A program made the translations under genes and the position numbers. From FEB-25 sp963776795 (GTDB lineage Bacteria > Chloroflexota > Anaerolineae > Anaerolineales > UBA4823), in assembly GCA_963776795.1 (NCBI GenBank), contig CAVZNX010000013.1:1449686-1513685 (forward strand): a DNA stretch of 64,000 nucleotides. The letters are read 5' to 3'. The notes beneath the pieces are model-generated. The model ran no database searches. It was given only the letters and a program-made list of their open reading frames with translations, and had not been told where the DNA came from. Positions within the stretch are counted from its first letter, which is position 1, and each line of letters starts with the position of its first letter. Positions 54,640 to 62,720 of this stretch are shown in pieces.

Positions 54640-56180
54640 GGCTGGCCTCCCGGGTGTTGTTCAAAGAACTCCTTGGGTTTTCGCGAGAAAGTGTAATTCT
54701 GGGGATTGGAAGAAACTACGGCTTGATCTGGCAGCGGATCACGGTCCAGGGCAGCATTGAGGATATCCTTGATGCGCCGGTAATGGGGGTCACCGTAGTA
54801 CAGGGCTCTTCGGCAGGCAGCTTCCAGGCGGCTCTGGCCTACGCTCTCCGCCAGTGCCAGGATGGCTTGTACCGAGCGCAAGCGATCCAACGGGCGGTCG
54901 GCCAGCAAGCGCTCCACAACCTGGTGGGTATGGGGACCCATGCGCAGGGCAAGCTTGAGACAGAATTGAGGCGTTTTCATCAGATATTGGGCCTTGGAGG
55001 GTGGGTAGTCCCCCATTTCTGTCCGCCATTGGCCCTTCTGGGTGGCTCGCCGGTGCGTGCGCACCAGCTCGTGATGAGCATAGATTTCAACCACCCGTTC
55101 GTGTACATGCACTTCCACTTCTTCTCCTACCAAAGTGTAGGATACCGAATAGAAACTGCCATCCACCACGATATGGCAGTCGCTGTGCACCTTGGCCATG
55201 AAGATGGCATGCAAATCAAAGGGCTCGATCGGCAAGGCTTGCAGGGCTTCCTGTTCGATCTCCCGGAAGAGCTTCAAGGGCGCCTGGTGGGTGGTGCCAT
55301 GTTCGCGCACCCCGGCCGTCTCCATCACCCAGGCCTTCAGGCGCAGGTTAGCCCGCTCGAGGTCGACGAATTCCTGCCCAGCAAAGAAGTTGCGTTTGAC
55401 GTAATTCACCCCGTTTTCCACCTTCCCCTTGTGGCGTGGGGTGGCAGGGCGATTCGGGCTAATCAGGAAATGGTAATGCTGGGCCAACTTGCGATAGGCT
55501 TCCCCCAGGACGGGGTCCAGCACCAGGGCTTTGACCACCGCGGCCTTCAGGTTATCCAGCACCACCCGGCGTGGCACGCCTCCAAAAAAGGCCATGGCGC
55601 GCTGGTGCAAGGTGAGCCAGGTGCCGATCTTCTGGTCGCAGACGATCTCGCTGTATTGGTGGCGGCTGTACGCAAGGGTGGCCACGAAGACATACCCCTT
55701 ACGCATCTTCCCGGCTTTCAGGTCGTAGATTTGTCCTATGCTGCCAAAATCCACCTGCAGCTCTTCGCCGGGTTCGGTGTGCACCCGCACGTAGGCTTCT
55801 TTCTCTTCGGGCTGCACATGATGCACGAACCGACGCACCGACGAATAGCTGCCCTGGTAGCCGTAATCGTCACGCAGGCGCTGGAAGATGGCCGTCATTT
55901 CCAGTCCTTGTTGAAGATATTTTTTCACCACTTCCCGGTACCCCTCAACCGTGCTGGGTGCCTTGGGCGGCTGGGGGGCGGGGCCAAAGCGCTTGGCTAT
56001 CTCTTCCCATTCAGGAAGCTCTTTTTGGTCATCCAGAAATCCATCCACGATGGCTTTGAGTTTATATTTGTGTACCGTCGGTCGGCTGATGCCCAGATCG
56101 CGGGAGATGCTTCGTTCACTTTCCTTCGCTCGCAATCGGTAAATGATTTCGGTGTAGATGTTCATGTGGATCCGCTCCAT
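54636..56180 (-). CDS. istA: IS21 transposase IstA
   Basis: 514 aa DDE transposase. N-terminal helix-turn-helix at about 17-42 (ERSISRDLGISRPTVHKYKLKAI). The catalytic residues are D144 (LQVDFGS), D209 (VVLDNLKAAV) and E255 (KGKVENGVNYVKRNFF). The C-terminal beta-barrel and basic tail are complete. GAGAGGAAC precedes the ATG. Overlaps istB by 4 bp. Confidence 0.96.
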   Translation of the reverse strand: MERIHMNIYTEIIYRLRAKESERSISRDLGISRPTVHKYKLKAIVDGFLDDQKELPEWEEIAKRFGPAPQPPKAPSTVEGYREVVKKYLQQGLEMTAIFQRLRDDYGYQGSYSSVRRFVHHVQPEEKEAYVRVHTEPGEELQVDFGSIGQIYDLKAGKMRKGYVFVATLAYSRHQYSEIVCDQKIGTWLTLHQRAMAFFGGVPRRVVLDNLKAAVVKALVLDPVLGEAYRKLAQHYHFLISPNRPATPRHKGKVENGVNYVKRNFFAGQEFVDLERANLRLKAWVMETAGVREHGTTHQAPLKLFREIEQEALQALPIEPFDLHAIFMAKVHSDCHIVVDGSFYSVSYTLVGEEVEVHVHERVVEIYAHHELVRTHRRATQKGQWRTEMGDYPPSKAQYLMKTPQFCLKLALRMGPHTHQVVERLLADRPLDRLRSVQAILALAESVGQSRLEAACRRALYYGDPHYRRIKDILNAALDRDPLPDQAVVSSNPQNYTFSRKPKEFFEQHPGGQP

Positions 56181-56303
56181 GTTTGGTGTTCCTCTCCCAT
56201 TGTTTGATTGGGAGAGATTTTGCCACAGTGGTAAACACCGAGCGGCTATGCGTGGTAAACACCGGGCGACTACGTCTGGTAAAGTCTACCCCGGTCAATG
56301 ACA

Positions 56304-56618
56304 TTAGCGTCATTGGTCCTTAGTAGCTCACAAGAGAAAGTTTCGAAGCATGCTTAAGTTCAGAAAGTAAATAAAACTACTTCAGACCCGCCAAATCCCA
56401 AAAAAATATCTTATAGTACGAGTGTCTATAGTCACCCGGTCATTACAGTCTATAGATAGAATAAATGTTCTATTTTATGGTATGATAAATATTTCGAAAT
56501 ATAAAAAACGCTCCGCAGGGTGTGACCACTCGGAGCGGTGACCTAGCAGGATGCAGCTGCCTGGTAAGAGCGATTATAACATGGTGCGCTCCCAGGCGGG
56601 CGAAGGATAGGGTGCAGC
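56304..56618. promoter_or_regulatory. Left end of satellite region, AT-rich control segment
   Basis: 315 bp without a gene. GTCTATAG occurs at 56424-56431 and 56448-56455 (24-bp spacing), with TTCTATAG again at 57269-57276; these may be operators. A leftward terminator lies at 56503-56537. No 40-bp attachment repeat is present here. Confidence 0.5.
56503..56537 (-). terminator. Leftward rho-independent terminator
   Basis: On the minus strand CGCTCCG pairs with CGGAGCG across a ~15-nt loop and is followed by TTTTTT. No minus-strand gene now lies immediately upstream of it, so it may be a relic or end antisense transcription from the satellite region. Confidence 0.65.
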
Positions 56619-57251
56619 ATGGACTTCCTAGATAAAAAACTTCCAATATCCATCGATAATCTTTGGAGAATAGTAAATCAGTTTAATTTACGCTATAACG
56701 GGTTTAGTCGGGAAAAGGAAACACCCACTTTTTTTAGTATCTGGGTAAATAGACCTATTGAGGGTGAGTATTGTCCGCTGGTCAAACCGAAAAGGAAATT
56801 TGAAATTGGATTTATAAATAACATTCCTTTACAAGCCGATACTACACGCGTATTAATTGCTACTTATTCAGAGAGTAGCGATACTGAAAATGAGTTTGTA
56901 CGTAAATTGACCGATTATATCCTTTATGTCGTGTGTGATGAGGGTGATATAAAATACGAATCAGGTCAAACTATTAATCACTCAGGTGATCAGCAAACAA
57001 GTCAAGGAACTGATCAGTCGGATGTGATTATAAAAAGACCGAGAAAGAATGGACCTTCAAATTTTACGATAGATGAAAAACGGGAAGCTATTAATGCCTG
57101 GGATAAGCTAGACAAAGATTTTTTTTCGGGAACCTTACAAGATTGGTTGGATGCTAGATTTGGGCTTGAAGGTGGAATTTCAATTGTACCGAAAGCAACG
57201 TTTCATGGCTGGAGGCGGAGCCTGAGAGAGAAGGATCATCTTATAACCTAA
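56619..57251 (+). CDS. Hypothetical protein, first gene of satellite-like region
   Basis: 210 aa, AT-rich codons, weak ribosome site. The N-terminal ~115 residues are a mixed alpha/beta segment (IDNLWRIVNQFNLRYNGF, FFSIWVNRPIEGE). After a Gln/Ser/Asp linker (~120-135), the C-terminus has a charged helix (DEKREAINAWDKLDKDF) and a basic end (FHGWRRSLREK) that could bind DNA, as in a helix-turn-helix. No family recognised. Followed by its own terminator. Confidence 0.6.
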   Translation: MDFLDKKLPISIDNLWRIVNQFNLRYNGFSREKETPTFFSIWVNRPIEGEYCPLVKPKRKFEIGFINNIPLQADTTRVLIATYSESSDTENEFVRKLTDYILYVVCDEGDIKYESGQTINHSGDQQTSQGTDQSDVIIKRPRKNGPSNFTIDEKREAINAWDKLDKDFFSGTLQDWLDARFGLEGGISIVPKATFHGWRRSLREKDHLIT

Positions 57252-57301
57252 TACTTACTACATACACATTCTATAGCGAATTACATACTCCCAACAGTTA
57301 T

Positions 57302-57333
57302 AAAGAGAGGCATATAGATGCTTCTCTTTTTAT
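57302..57333 (+). terminator. Terminator after the 210-aa hypothetical gene
   Basis: AAAGAGAGGCAT pairs with ATGCTTCTCTTT (one G-T pair) around a 4-nt loop and is followed by TT tracts, 50 bp after the stop codon. Confidence 0.8.
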
Positions 57334-57353
57334 TATTCTGGAAGGAGTTTTAA

Positions 57354-57587
57354 ATGCCTAGAATTGAGATCAATCTACCTGATAACGTAATGAACAACTT
57401 GAAGAAACTCGCAGCCGCGGAATTTAGGGATCCGAGATCGCAGGCTGCGATCATTATCATCAATGAGCTGAATCGGAATGAGCCGCAAGCTACCCAACAG
57501 GACCAGGGTGAGGTAGATCGCCTAAATAATTCCTACAGAGATACCCAAAATGATCGTAGCAAACGACAACATAGGGGTGATCAATGA
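57354..57587 (+). CDS. Small ribbon-helix-helix-like DNA-binding protein
   Basis: 77 aa with AAGGAG upstream. The start MPRIEINLPDNVMNNLKKLAAAEFRDPRSQAAIIIINEL fits an Arc/CopG-type ribbon-helix-helix (one beta strand then two helices). The last ~35 residues are hydrophilic and probably unstructured. It overlaps the next gene by 4 bp (ATGA), so the two are translationally coupled. Likely a small regulator of the element. Confidence 0.72.
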   Translation: MPRIEINLPDNVMNNLKKLAAAEFRDPRSQAAIIIINELNRNEPQATQQDQGEVDRLNNSYRDTQNDRSKRQHRGDQ

Positions 57588-57904
57588 GCGAACACCAGGA
57601 ATCAATCTGCCACACATTACCTGAACACAAAACCTGGCTGAGAACCGGTGAAGTAGCTTGTTATCTCGATATTAACAAGAGTTCTGTTTTTTGCTTGAGT
57701 CAGAAGGGCAAAATACCAGCCAGGTGTTTTGGATACAGTGTACGGATTCTACGGGCTGATATTCTAGCCTTTGAGAATGGAGCCGGGATCAGGCCGGCGA
57801 TCACCAGGATGGTGACCAACAAAGGTAAAAAAAAGCCTCCCGAACTTGTGTGGGGGGCAGGAGGAGTACCAGCCGGGCAATCCTTAATATCTGGTGCAAT
57901 TTAA
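57584..57904 (+). CDS. AlpA/excisionase-like helix-turn-helix protein
   Basis: 106 aa. Residues 16-65 (WLRTGEVACYLDINKSSVFCLSQKGKIPARCFGYSVRILRADILAFENG) have the MerR/excisionase-type winged helix-turn-helix pattern with a final beta-wing ('R ... L.F'). Such proteins act as directionality factors or activators in P4-like and PICI satellites. The C-terminal 40 residues are basic and unfolded. Overlaps the RHH gene by four bases. Confidence 0.72.
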   Translation: MSEHQESICHTLPEHKTWLRTGEVACYLDINKSSVFCLSQKGKIPARCFGYSVRILRADILAFENGAGIRPAITRMVTNKGKKKPPELVWGAGGVPAGQSLISGAI

Positions 57905-58003
57905 TTCTAACACTCCCCGGCGGAAAGGCAAGGGCGATTGTTCAAAAAATAAAAAGATCAATGTCAACTATCAAACAAAATCGAAAATTTTAAGGAGAAT
58001 AAA

Positions 58004-58510
58004 ATGAACCAAGATTTTCAAATACCCAAAAAGACATTTTTGTTGATTCCAGCCGGTACCTATCGCGCTACAATCACCGGCTTGGAAAAAGCGGTCGGCG
58101 TTTATGGTGAGCAGGTCAAAATCACTTTCCACGTTTTGACCGATGACGTGGAATATACAGATGGATCGGTAGATCTCCTGGCTTGGTGTTCAACCAACTA
58201 TTCGGAAAAGAGCAAGCTGTTCCGTTGGGCCAGAGCTGCGTTAGCCGGCGATTTTGATCCGTCCGCAGACTTCCAGGCTGCGAAGTTAATTAACAAAAGG
58301 GTGCTGATCAATGTAGAAAAGAATGTGAGCACTAACGGTGGAGAGTTTAACAAGATCGTCGATATTATGGCGGTCCCTCACGGAAAGGCCAATAGTGCAG
58401 CCGCAACTCCGGATCCTGATCCGGAGATACAAACAAATATGGCTGCACAGACAAAACTAGCCACACCACCAGAGCCGCCGGCACCACCGGATGACATAAT
58501 CCCCTGGTGA
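58004..58510 (+). CDS. Phage-type DNA-binding protein with SSB-like acidic C-terminus
   Basis: 168 aa with AAGGAGAA upstream. The core (about 12-120) begins PAGTYRATITGLEKAVGVYGEQVKITFHVL, a pattern common in phage single-strand-binding/DUF669-type proteins. The C-terminus is Pro-rich and ends DDIIPW, resembling the SSB acidic tip (DDDIPF) that recruits replication partners. The gene sits directly before the primase-helicase. I infer a replication single-strand-binding role. Confidence 0.7.
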   Translation: MNQDFQIPKKTFLLIPAGTYRATITGLEKAVGVYGEQVKITFHVLTDDVEYTDGSVDLLAWCSTNYSEKSKLFRWARAALAGDFDPSADFQAAKLINKRVLINVEKNVSTNGGEFNKIVDIMAVPHGKANSAAATPDPDPEIQTNMAAQTKLATPPEPPAPPDDIIPW

Positions 58511-58567
58511 AAATATTATTAGGAGGGGTGTCCGCTGGCGGACACTCCTCCCAGATGAATAACGGGC

Positions 58568-60727
58568 ATGGATAATAACAAGTTTTCAAAACTTCGGTTC
58601 TATGCTAACAAGGGTTGGCCGATCTTCCCAGTTACCTGGTTGATTAATGGTCAATGCTCTTGTGGAAGATCAGACTGTAACAGTCCAGGCAAACATCCGC
58701 TTGTCGATGGTGGTTTTTATTCTGCTACCACCGATCTTGACCAGGTCAGAGGATGGCAGGAAAAATGGCCAGACGCTAACTGGGGGATGAGGACCGGTGA
58801 CAAGAAAGACGGTGGAGCTGGGATCATTGTCATAGACATCGATCACAAGACAGATGGTTTCTTCACATGGGACCTGCTACGTGAGGAAAATCCAGGTCCC
58901 ATTGAGACTGTGACAGTGGCAACCGGAAATGGTGGCCAACACCTGTGGTTCGCATACCCAGAGGGGACCGATATAAGGTCAGGGGCTGGGGTGCTGGGAA
59001 AAGGTGTGGATATTCGGGCTAATTTGGGTTATGTCCTAGTGCCACCCAGCTTCACCACTACCCTATACAGATTTGAGCTGAATCCCAGTGAAACCAGCCT
59101 GATCGAAATGCCGGCCTGGATCAGGTCCAAATTGAACGGAAACGTAAGGTCCTTACAAGTTAAGCATCAACCTGCTGCAGCCCGGTTGGCAACGGTGATC
59201 AACCAGGGCGAGAGACACCAGTCGTTGACCTCGATAGCCGGTAGCTTGAAAAATACTGGATTGCGAGATGATGAGATCCGGGCTACTCTCCATGTGATCA
59301 GGGATGAAAGGTTTGATAGCGGGGACCATGAGGTAACTGATGATGAAATTGAGGGTGTGGTCCAATGGATCAAGAACAAGCAATCTGAATATCCATTTAC
59401 TGACCTTGGGAATGCAGAGCGGTTTTTAGTCATGCACCAGGGAAGGGTCAGGTACTGCTATGCCTGGGAGAAATGGTTGAGCTGGGATGGCCGGCGCTGG
59501 AAAGCGGATGATTCAGCAGAAATCTACCGGTTAGCGCATGAGACGGTCCGAGCGATCTATATTGAAGCGAGCAACGCAAAAAATGATCAAGCCCGGCAAG
59601 CAATCGCCAAACATGCCATCCGATCGGAAGCTAGATTTCATATTGAGAACATGCTCGCTTGTGTCAAACCTTATGTCGGAATCCGACCGGAAGAATTAGA
59701 CACCCACCCCATGTTATTCAACGTGGCCAACGGGGTGATAGATCTACTCGATGGCAACCTTCGACCTCATGATCCGGCACTGATGCTGACTAAGATCTCA
59801 GATATTGAATACAGTCCAGATGCTAGATGCCCGGAATGGGAAAAATCAATGGATCTTTTCACGGCTGGGGATAAGGAATCAGCCTACTTTTTACAAAAGG
59901 CAGTAGGTTATACACTCACTGGCCGAATTGATGAACACTGCCTGTTTTTCCTCTTCGGACTAGGGCAGAATGGCAAGACCGTATTCACTGAGGTGATAAG
60001 GCGATTAATGGGTGATTATGCTAAACGAATAGACATTGATGCCTTAATGCAAAACCGGAACCTTGGAACCGTTGCTAATCCATACATTGCAGCTATGGCC
60101 GGCGCAAGGTTCGTTTTAGCATCAGAGATAGCAGAGAGCCGGAAGGTCAATGAAAGCCTGGCGAAGGACCTGACCGGTGGAGATGCGGTAACAGCCCGAT
60201 TCTTATTCTCCAATCCGTTCACATTCGAGCCGAGTCATAAGATTTGGTTATACGGTAACCATAAGCCAAAAGTAGAGGGCACCGACCTAGGTTTTTGGCG
60301 GCGTATCCGGGTGGTCCCTTTCCCGGTCACGATCTCGGATGACGTAAAACGGCCTATGCGTGAGCTGATGGACATATTCACTAGGGAAATGCCTGGTATC
60401 CTGAACTGGGCCGTCCTTGGCTGTGTATTTTGGCAGAATGACGGTTTAGAGATGCCTGAAGCAGTTAAGACTGCGACGGTTGAATACCGTACTGAGATGG
60501 ACCAGGTCATGCAGTTTATCACCGAGAAATGCGAAATGCATCCAGATTATTCCGTCAATAAAGACACATTCTATACAGCCTGGAAAAAATGGTGTGATGA
60601 CCAGGGTGATGACGAAGCAAAAAGACGAACTAAGAAATGGGTGACGAACCGGCTCAGGGAAAATGGTTTTACTAGCGGCGGAGACGGGAAAAAAGCCTAC
60701 ATCGGGTTGAAAGTGAAGGATGATTAA
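58568..60727 (+). CDS. P4-type primase-helicase (prim-pol + D5-N + SF3 helicase)
   Basis: 719 aa replication protein of phages, satellites and plasmids. Bifunctional primase/polymerase domain at about 5-190 with IIVIDIDHK and GGQHLWF; a central D5-N-like region about 280-420 (GRVRYCYAWEKWLSWDGRRW, HPMLFNVANGVIDL); and an SF3-type helicase with Walker A GLGQNGKT (~464-471), FVLASEI, GNHKP and FWRRIRVVPFP. The C-terminal winged helix is about 620-719. Together these give origin recognition, unwinding and priming, as in the P4 alpha protein. Next to the SSB-like gene. Confidence 0.94.
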   Translation: MDNNKFSKLRFYANKGWPIFPVTWLINGQCSCGRSDCNSPGKHPLVDGGFYSATTDLDQVRGWQEKWPDANWGMRTGDKKDGGAGIIVIDIDHKTDGFFTWDLLREENPGPIETVTVATGNGGQHLWFAYPEGTDIRSGAGVLGKGVDIRANLGYVLVPPSFTTTLYRFELNPSETSLIEMPAWIRSKLNGNVRSLQVKHQPAAARLATVINQGERHQSLTSIAGSLKNTGLRDDEIRATLHVIRDERFDSGDHEVTDDEIEGVVQWIKNKQSEYPFTDLGNAERFLVMHQGRVRYCYAWEKWLSWDGRRWKADDSAEIYRLAHETVRAIYIEASNAKNDQARQAIAKHAIRSEARFHIENMLACVKPYVGIRPEELDTHPMLFNVANGVIDLLDGNLRPHDPALMLTKISDIEYSPDARCPEWEKSMDLFTAGDKESAYFLQKAVGYTLTGRIDEHCLFFLFGLGQNGKTVFTEVIRRLMGDYAKRIDIDALMQNRNLGTVANPYIAAMAGARFVLASEIAESRKVNESLAKDLTGGDAVTARFLFSNPFTFEPSHKIWLYGNHKPKVEGTDLGFWRRIRVVPFPVTISDDVKRPMRELMDIFTREMPGILNWAVLGCVFWQNDGLEMPEAVKTATVEYRTEMDQVMQFITEKCEMHPDYSVNKDTFYTAWKKWCDDQGDDEAKRRTKKWVTNRLRENGFTSGGDGKKAYIGLKVKDD

Positions 60728-60879
60728 ATGCGATTATTTTTCAATAATGCGATTATTTGTCAGTTTGCATTAATTACCAAAAAAAATCTCTTAATCAGAA
60801 AACTTTAACAAAGTGACTAAAAATCGCATTTTACCAATAAAGATCGCATTCTTATTTGACCGGATTCAAGAGATGATCA

Positions 60880-61092
60880 ATGCAAACAGAAGCAATTGCA
60901 GCTCATGTAGTGAAATTAAGCGATCTGCTAACCACCGACCAGCTCACATTAATACTGAACCTCCTGAGCCGGATCTGTGCAAGTGGGTATGGGGAACTGA
61001 GTATCGTGATCATGGATGGAAAGATCAGGTTCTTTCGTGCAACATTTTCTATTTCAGCACCGCCAGTGGTAAGCGATGAACAAAAGGGTTGA
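60880..61092 (+). CDS. Small hypothetical protein
   Basis: 70 aa starting MQTEAIAAHVVKLSDLLTTDQLTLILNLLSRI. The sequence is helical then beta, with no recognised family. It overlaps the VRR-NUC gene by 17 bp, consistent with phage-style gene packing. Another frame across the same DNA (60813-61079) is Ser/His-rich and less plausible. Confidence 0.5.
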   Translation: MQTEAIAAHVVKLSDLLTTDQLTLILNLLSRICASGYGELSIVIMDGKIRFFRATFSISAPPVVSDEQKG

Positions 61093-61393
61093 TTGCAACC
61101 AGGCGGCGATCATCAATGCACTACGCTCCATTGGCTGCACAGTGCAAGATTTATCGCAGCTGGGGAAAGGTTGCCCCGATGTTTTGATTGGCTATAAAGG
61201 CCGGAACTATCTGGTCGAAATAAAGAACGCAGCTGATCGATCACCTCGACTGACAGTGCGTGAAGAACAATGGATCAGGCAATGGAGGGGACAAGTCTCT
61301 GTGATCACGACGAGCGGTGATGCAATCGCAGTTTTACAGGATGGAGATTATGAAAATTCAGCTGATCAATCAAGAAAACCTGATAGGGGGTAG
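61076..61393 (+). CDS. VRR-NUC-type nuclease (PD-(D/E)xK fold)
   Basis: 105 aa. The catalytic pattern GCPDVLIGYKGRNYLVEIKNA (about 33-53) gives the PD...ExK residues of VRR-NUC nucleases, which include phage Holliday-junction-resolving or flap nucleases. Residues 85-98 (VSVITTSGDAIAVLQDG) form the usual final strand and helix. Probably resolves replication intermediates. Weak ribosome site; coupled to the overlapping upstream frame. Confidence 0.85.
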   Translation: MNKRVDCNQAAIINALRSIGCTVQDLSQLGKGCPDVLIGYKGRNYLVEIKNAADRSPRLTVREEQWIRQWRGQVSVITTSGDAIAVLQDGDYENSADQSRKPDRG

Positions 61394-61487
61394 GGGTCAA
61401 AAAAGTTTTGAGTCGGGGAACCCAAAGCGGGCGGGGTCTGCCTCAGGAAAAAATATTCCTGCATCAGGTATTTTAAGGAGATTTTGA
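61394..61487. other. Short spacer before terminase-like genes
   Basis: About 95 G-rich bases with no gene. AAGGAG at its end is the ribosome site of the 61488 gene. Confidence 0.4.
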
Positions 61488-61922
61488 ATGCCAGAACAAC
61501 CAAAATTTGAGGAAAATGTTGTCGGTCACTTGACCAAAGCCCAGAGGGCAGCTCGCCGGCTCACTGAGGAAAAATTGCGGCCTCCAGATCCCGGGAAGAT
61601 GCAAGCGCCAACCTGGCTGAGTGAAGAGGCAAAAAAGATCTTCACTTTCACGAAGAAGCGCCTCCTGGCACTCGGTCTCCTGGATTCTGTCGACAGGGAT
61701 GTTTTGGCGGCATATGCCAATGCGGTTGAGCAGCTGCGGAATTCAGATGGAAAAGACCAGCGGGATTGGGTGAAGGTGATGCTCGCCTGTGCGAATGAGC
61801 TGGGCCTTGGTGCTCCAGCTCGGGCGAGGCTGGCCTTTAAATTGTCAGTTAATCAAAAACAGCCAGATGATCCTATGGCTGATGAAATGGAAATGATGCG
61901 ATCGATATTGGAGGGCGAATGA
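61488..61922 (+). CDS. P27-family phage terminase small subunit-like protein
   Basis: 144 aa with AAGGAG upstream. PTWLSEEAKKIFTFTKKRLLALGLLDSVDRDVLAAYANAVEQLR (about 41-88) matches the P27 small-terminase pattern. The C-terminus ends in acidic MADEMEMMRSILEGE. TerS recognises packaging sites. No large terminase, portal or capsid genes are in the window, so this may redirect packaging to the element, as in some phage satellites. Overlaps the next gene by 4 bp. Confidence 0.8.
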   Translation: MPEQPKFEENVVGHLTKAQRAARRLTEEKLRPPDPGKMQAPTWLSEEAKKIFTFTKKRLLALGLLDSVDRDVLAAYANAVEQLRNSDGKDQRDWVKVMLACANELGLGAPARARLAFKLSVNQKQPDDPMADEMEMMRSILEGE

Positions 61923-62380
61923 TCAATCCTCCAGAATGGCTTACTGAGCCAGTTGCCCTGCGGATCTGGGATGAGTATAAAAAGCGGTTGGAAACGAAAA
62001 GGCTCCTGGAAACCACAGATCCAAATATGCTCGGGGCGTTCTGTTACTGTTTGGAGAGAGCTCTATATTTTTCTACTATAGATCCAAAATCGGTCAACTG
62101 GATCGGCTCAAGAGCTCCAGCTGACAAATCGTATAGAATACCAGATTGGTTAGGATTCCCACACCGATCTGATGAAAACCCACTTGTTTATCTATGGAGG
62201 AGAGGAGCTCTATTTGCTGGCAATCGATTGGGACTGTGGCCTCTGAAACATATCAGCTATATGGAATTGTTTCTTTACGACACCTGGGATGAGTTGGATT
62301 CCGATGGTCATTTTATAGGCCGGAATGCGGGTGAGGTGACATGCCACCTGGACCGTGCCTGGCAAGTGGGTGAAGATTGA
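61919..62380 (+). CDS. Second P27-like small-terminase-related protein, diverged
   Basis: 153 aa. Its start, PPEWLTEPVALRIWDEYKKRLETKRLLETTDPNMLGAFCYCLERAL, follows the same 'P.WL...A...W......L...LL...D...L...' pattern as the gene before it, suggesting duplication and divergence. The remainder (YRIPDWLGFPHRSDENPLVYLWRRGAL) is unlike TerS. Role uncertain; a modified terminase or a host-interaction protein are both possible. Confidence 0.55.
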   Translation: MINPPEWLTEPVALRIWDEYKKRLETKRLLETTDPNMLGAFCYCLERALYFSTIDPKSVNWIGSRAPADKSYRIPDWLGFPHRSDENPLVYLWRRGALFAGNRLGLWPLKHISYMELFLYDTWDELDSDGHFIGRNAGEVTCHLDRAWQVGED

Positions 62381-62399
62381 AGATCTAGATAGGATATCA

Positions 62400-62720
62400 G
62401 TGAACTGTATCAGTCAGGTGAATGGGAAGAATTGTGATAGGACAGCATTTCTGGACCTGCTCAACGAGTATCATTCCAGAAGTGGACTCTCCTTACGGGA
62501 AGTAGCGCAATCCTGTGACCTTGACCATACCTACATCCATTACATTCTGACAGGTGCACGACGGCCCCATCGTGACGTGATTATCGCCCTAGGTTTTGCC
62601 TATGGAATGGAACGAGTGGAAGTTGATGAGATTTTACTCTTGGCGGGATATCCACCCATCGGTCGGGGGTCATTAAGAGAGTATCGACAAATCCTCCAAC
62701 AGAATGATAAATTCTCATAA
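62400..62720 (+). CDS. XRE-family helix-turn-helix regulator
   Basis: 106 aa from the GTG at 62400 (AGGAT upstream); an in-frame GTG at 62355 would overlap the previous gene and lacks a ribosome site. The Cro/CI-like helix-turn-helix is LLNEYHSRSGLSLREVAQSCDLDHTYIHYILTGARRPHRDVIIALGFAYG. Plausible repressor of the element. It meets the integrase gene tail to tail with a 6-bp overlap. Confidence 0.82.
   Translation: MNCISQVNGKNCDRTAFLDLLNEYHSRSGLSLREVAQSCDLDHTYIHYILTGARRPHRDVIIALGFAYGMERVEVDEILLLAGYPPIGRGSLREYRQILQQNDKFS

Larger units (their letters stand above)
53788..56303 (-). mobile_element. IS21-family insertion sequence
   Basis: About 2.5 kb carrying istA and istB. The ends are imperfect inverted repeats: left begins TGTCAATAGCCGGG and the right end, read inward, begins TGTCATTGACCGGG. 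Each end has further copies of a TTTACCA-containing unit (left about 53807, 53830 and 53853; right about 56229, 56252 and 56273), the multiple terminal repeats typical of IS21. TTAG flanks both sides (53784-53787 and 56304-56307), a possible 4-bp target duplication. The element looks intact. It separates the cargo genes from the satellite-like genes. Confidence 0.88.

Noticed and set aside
54654..56207. A 517-codon open frame on the plus strand across the IS21 transposase.
   Set aside because: It is antisense to istA, whose DDE residues, helix-turn-helix and coupling to istB are clear. The plus-strand product has no recognisable family.
56304..56618. A second attachment site just left of the satellite genes, which would make the satellite a separate ~7.5-kb element.
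   Set aside because: I could not find a copy of the 40-bp repeat here. GAGCGGTGACC at 56533 is only a weak, short resemblance. The site could have been lost when the IS21 element inserted nearby, so this remains open.
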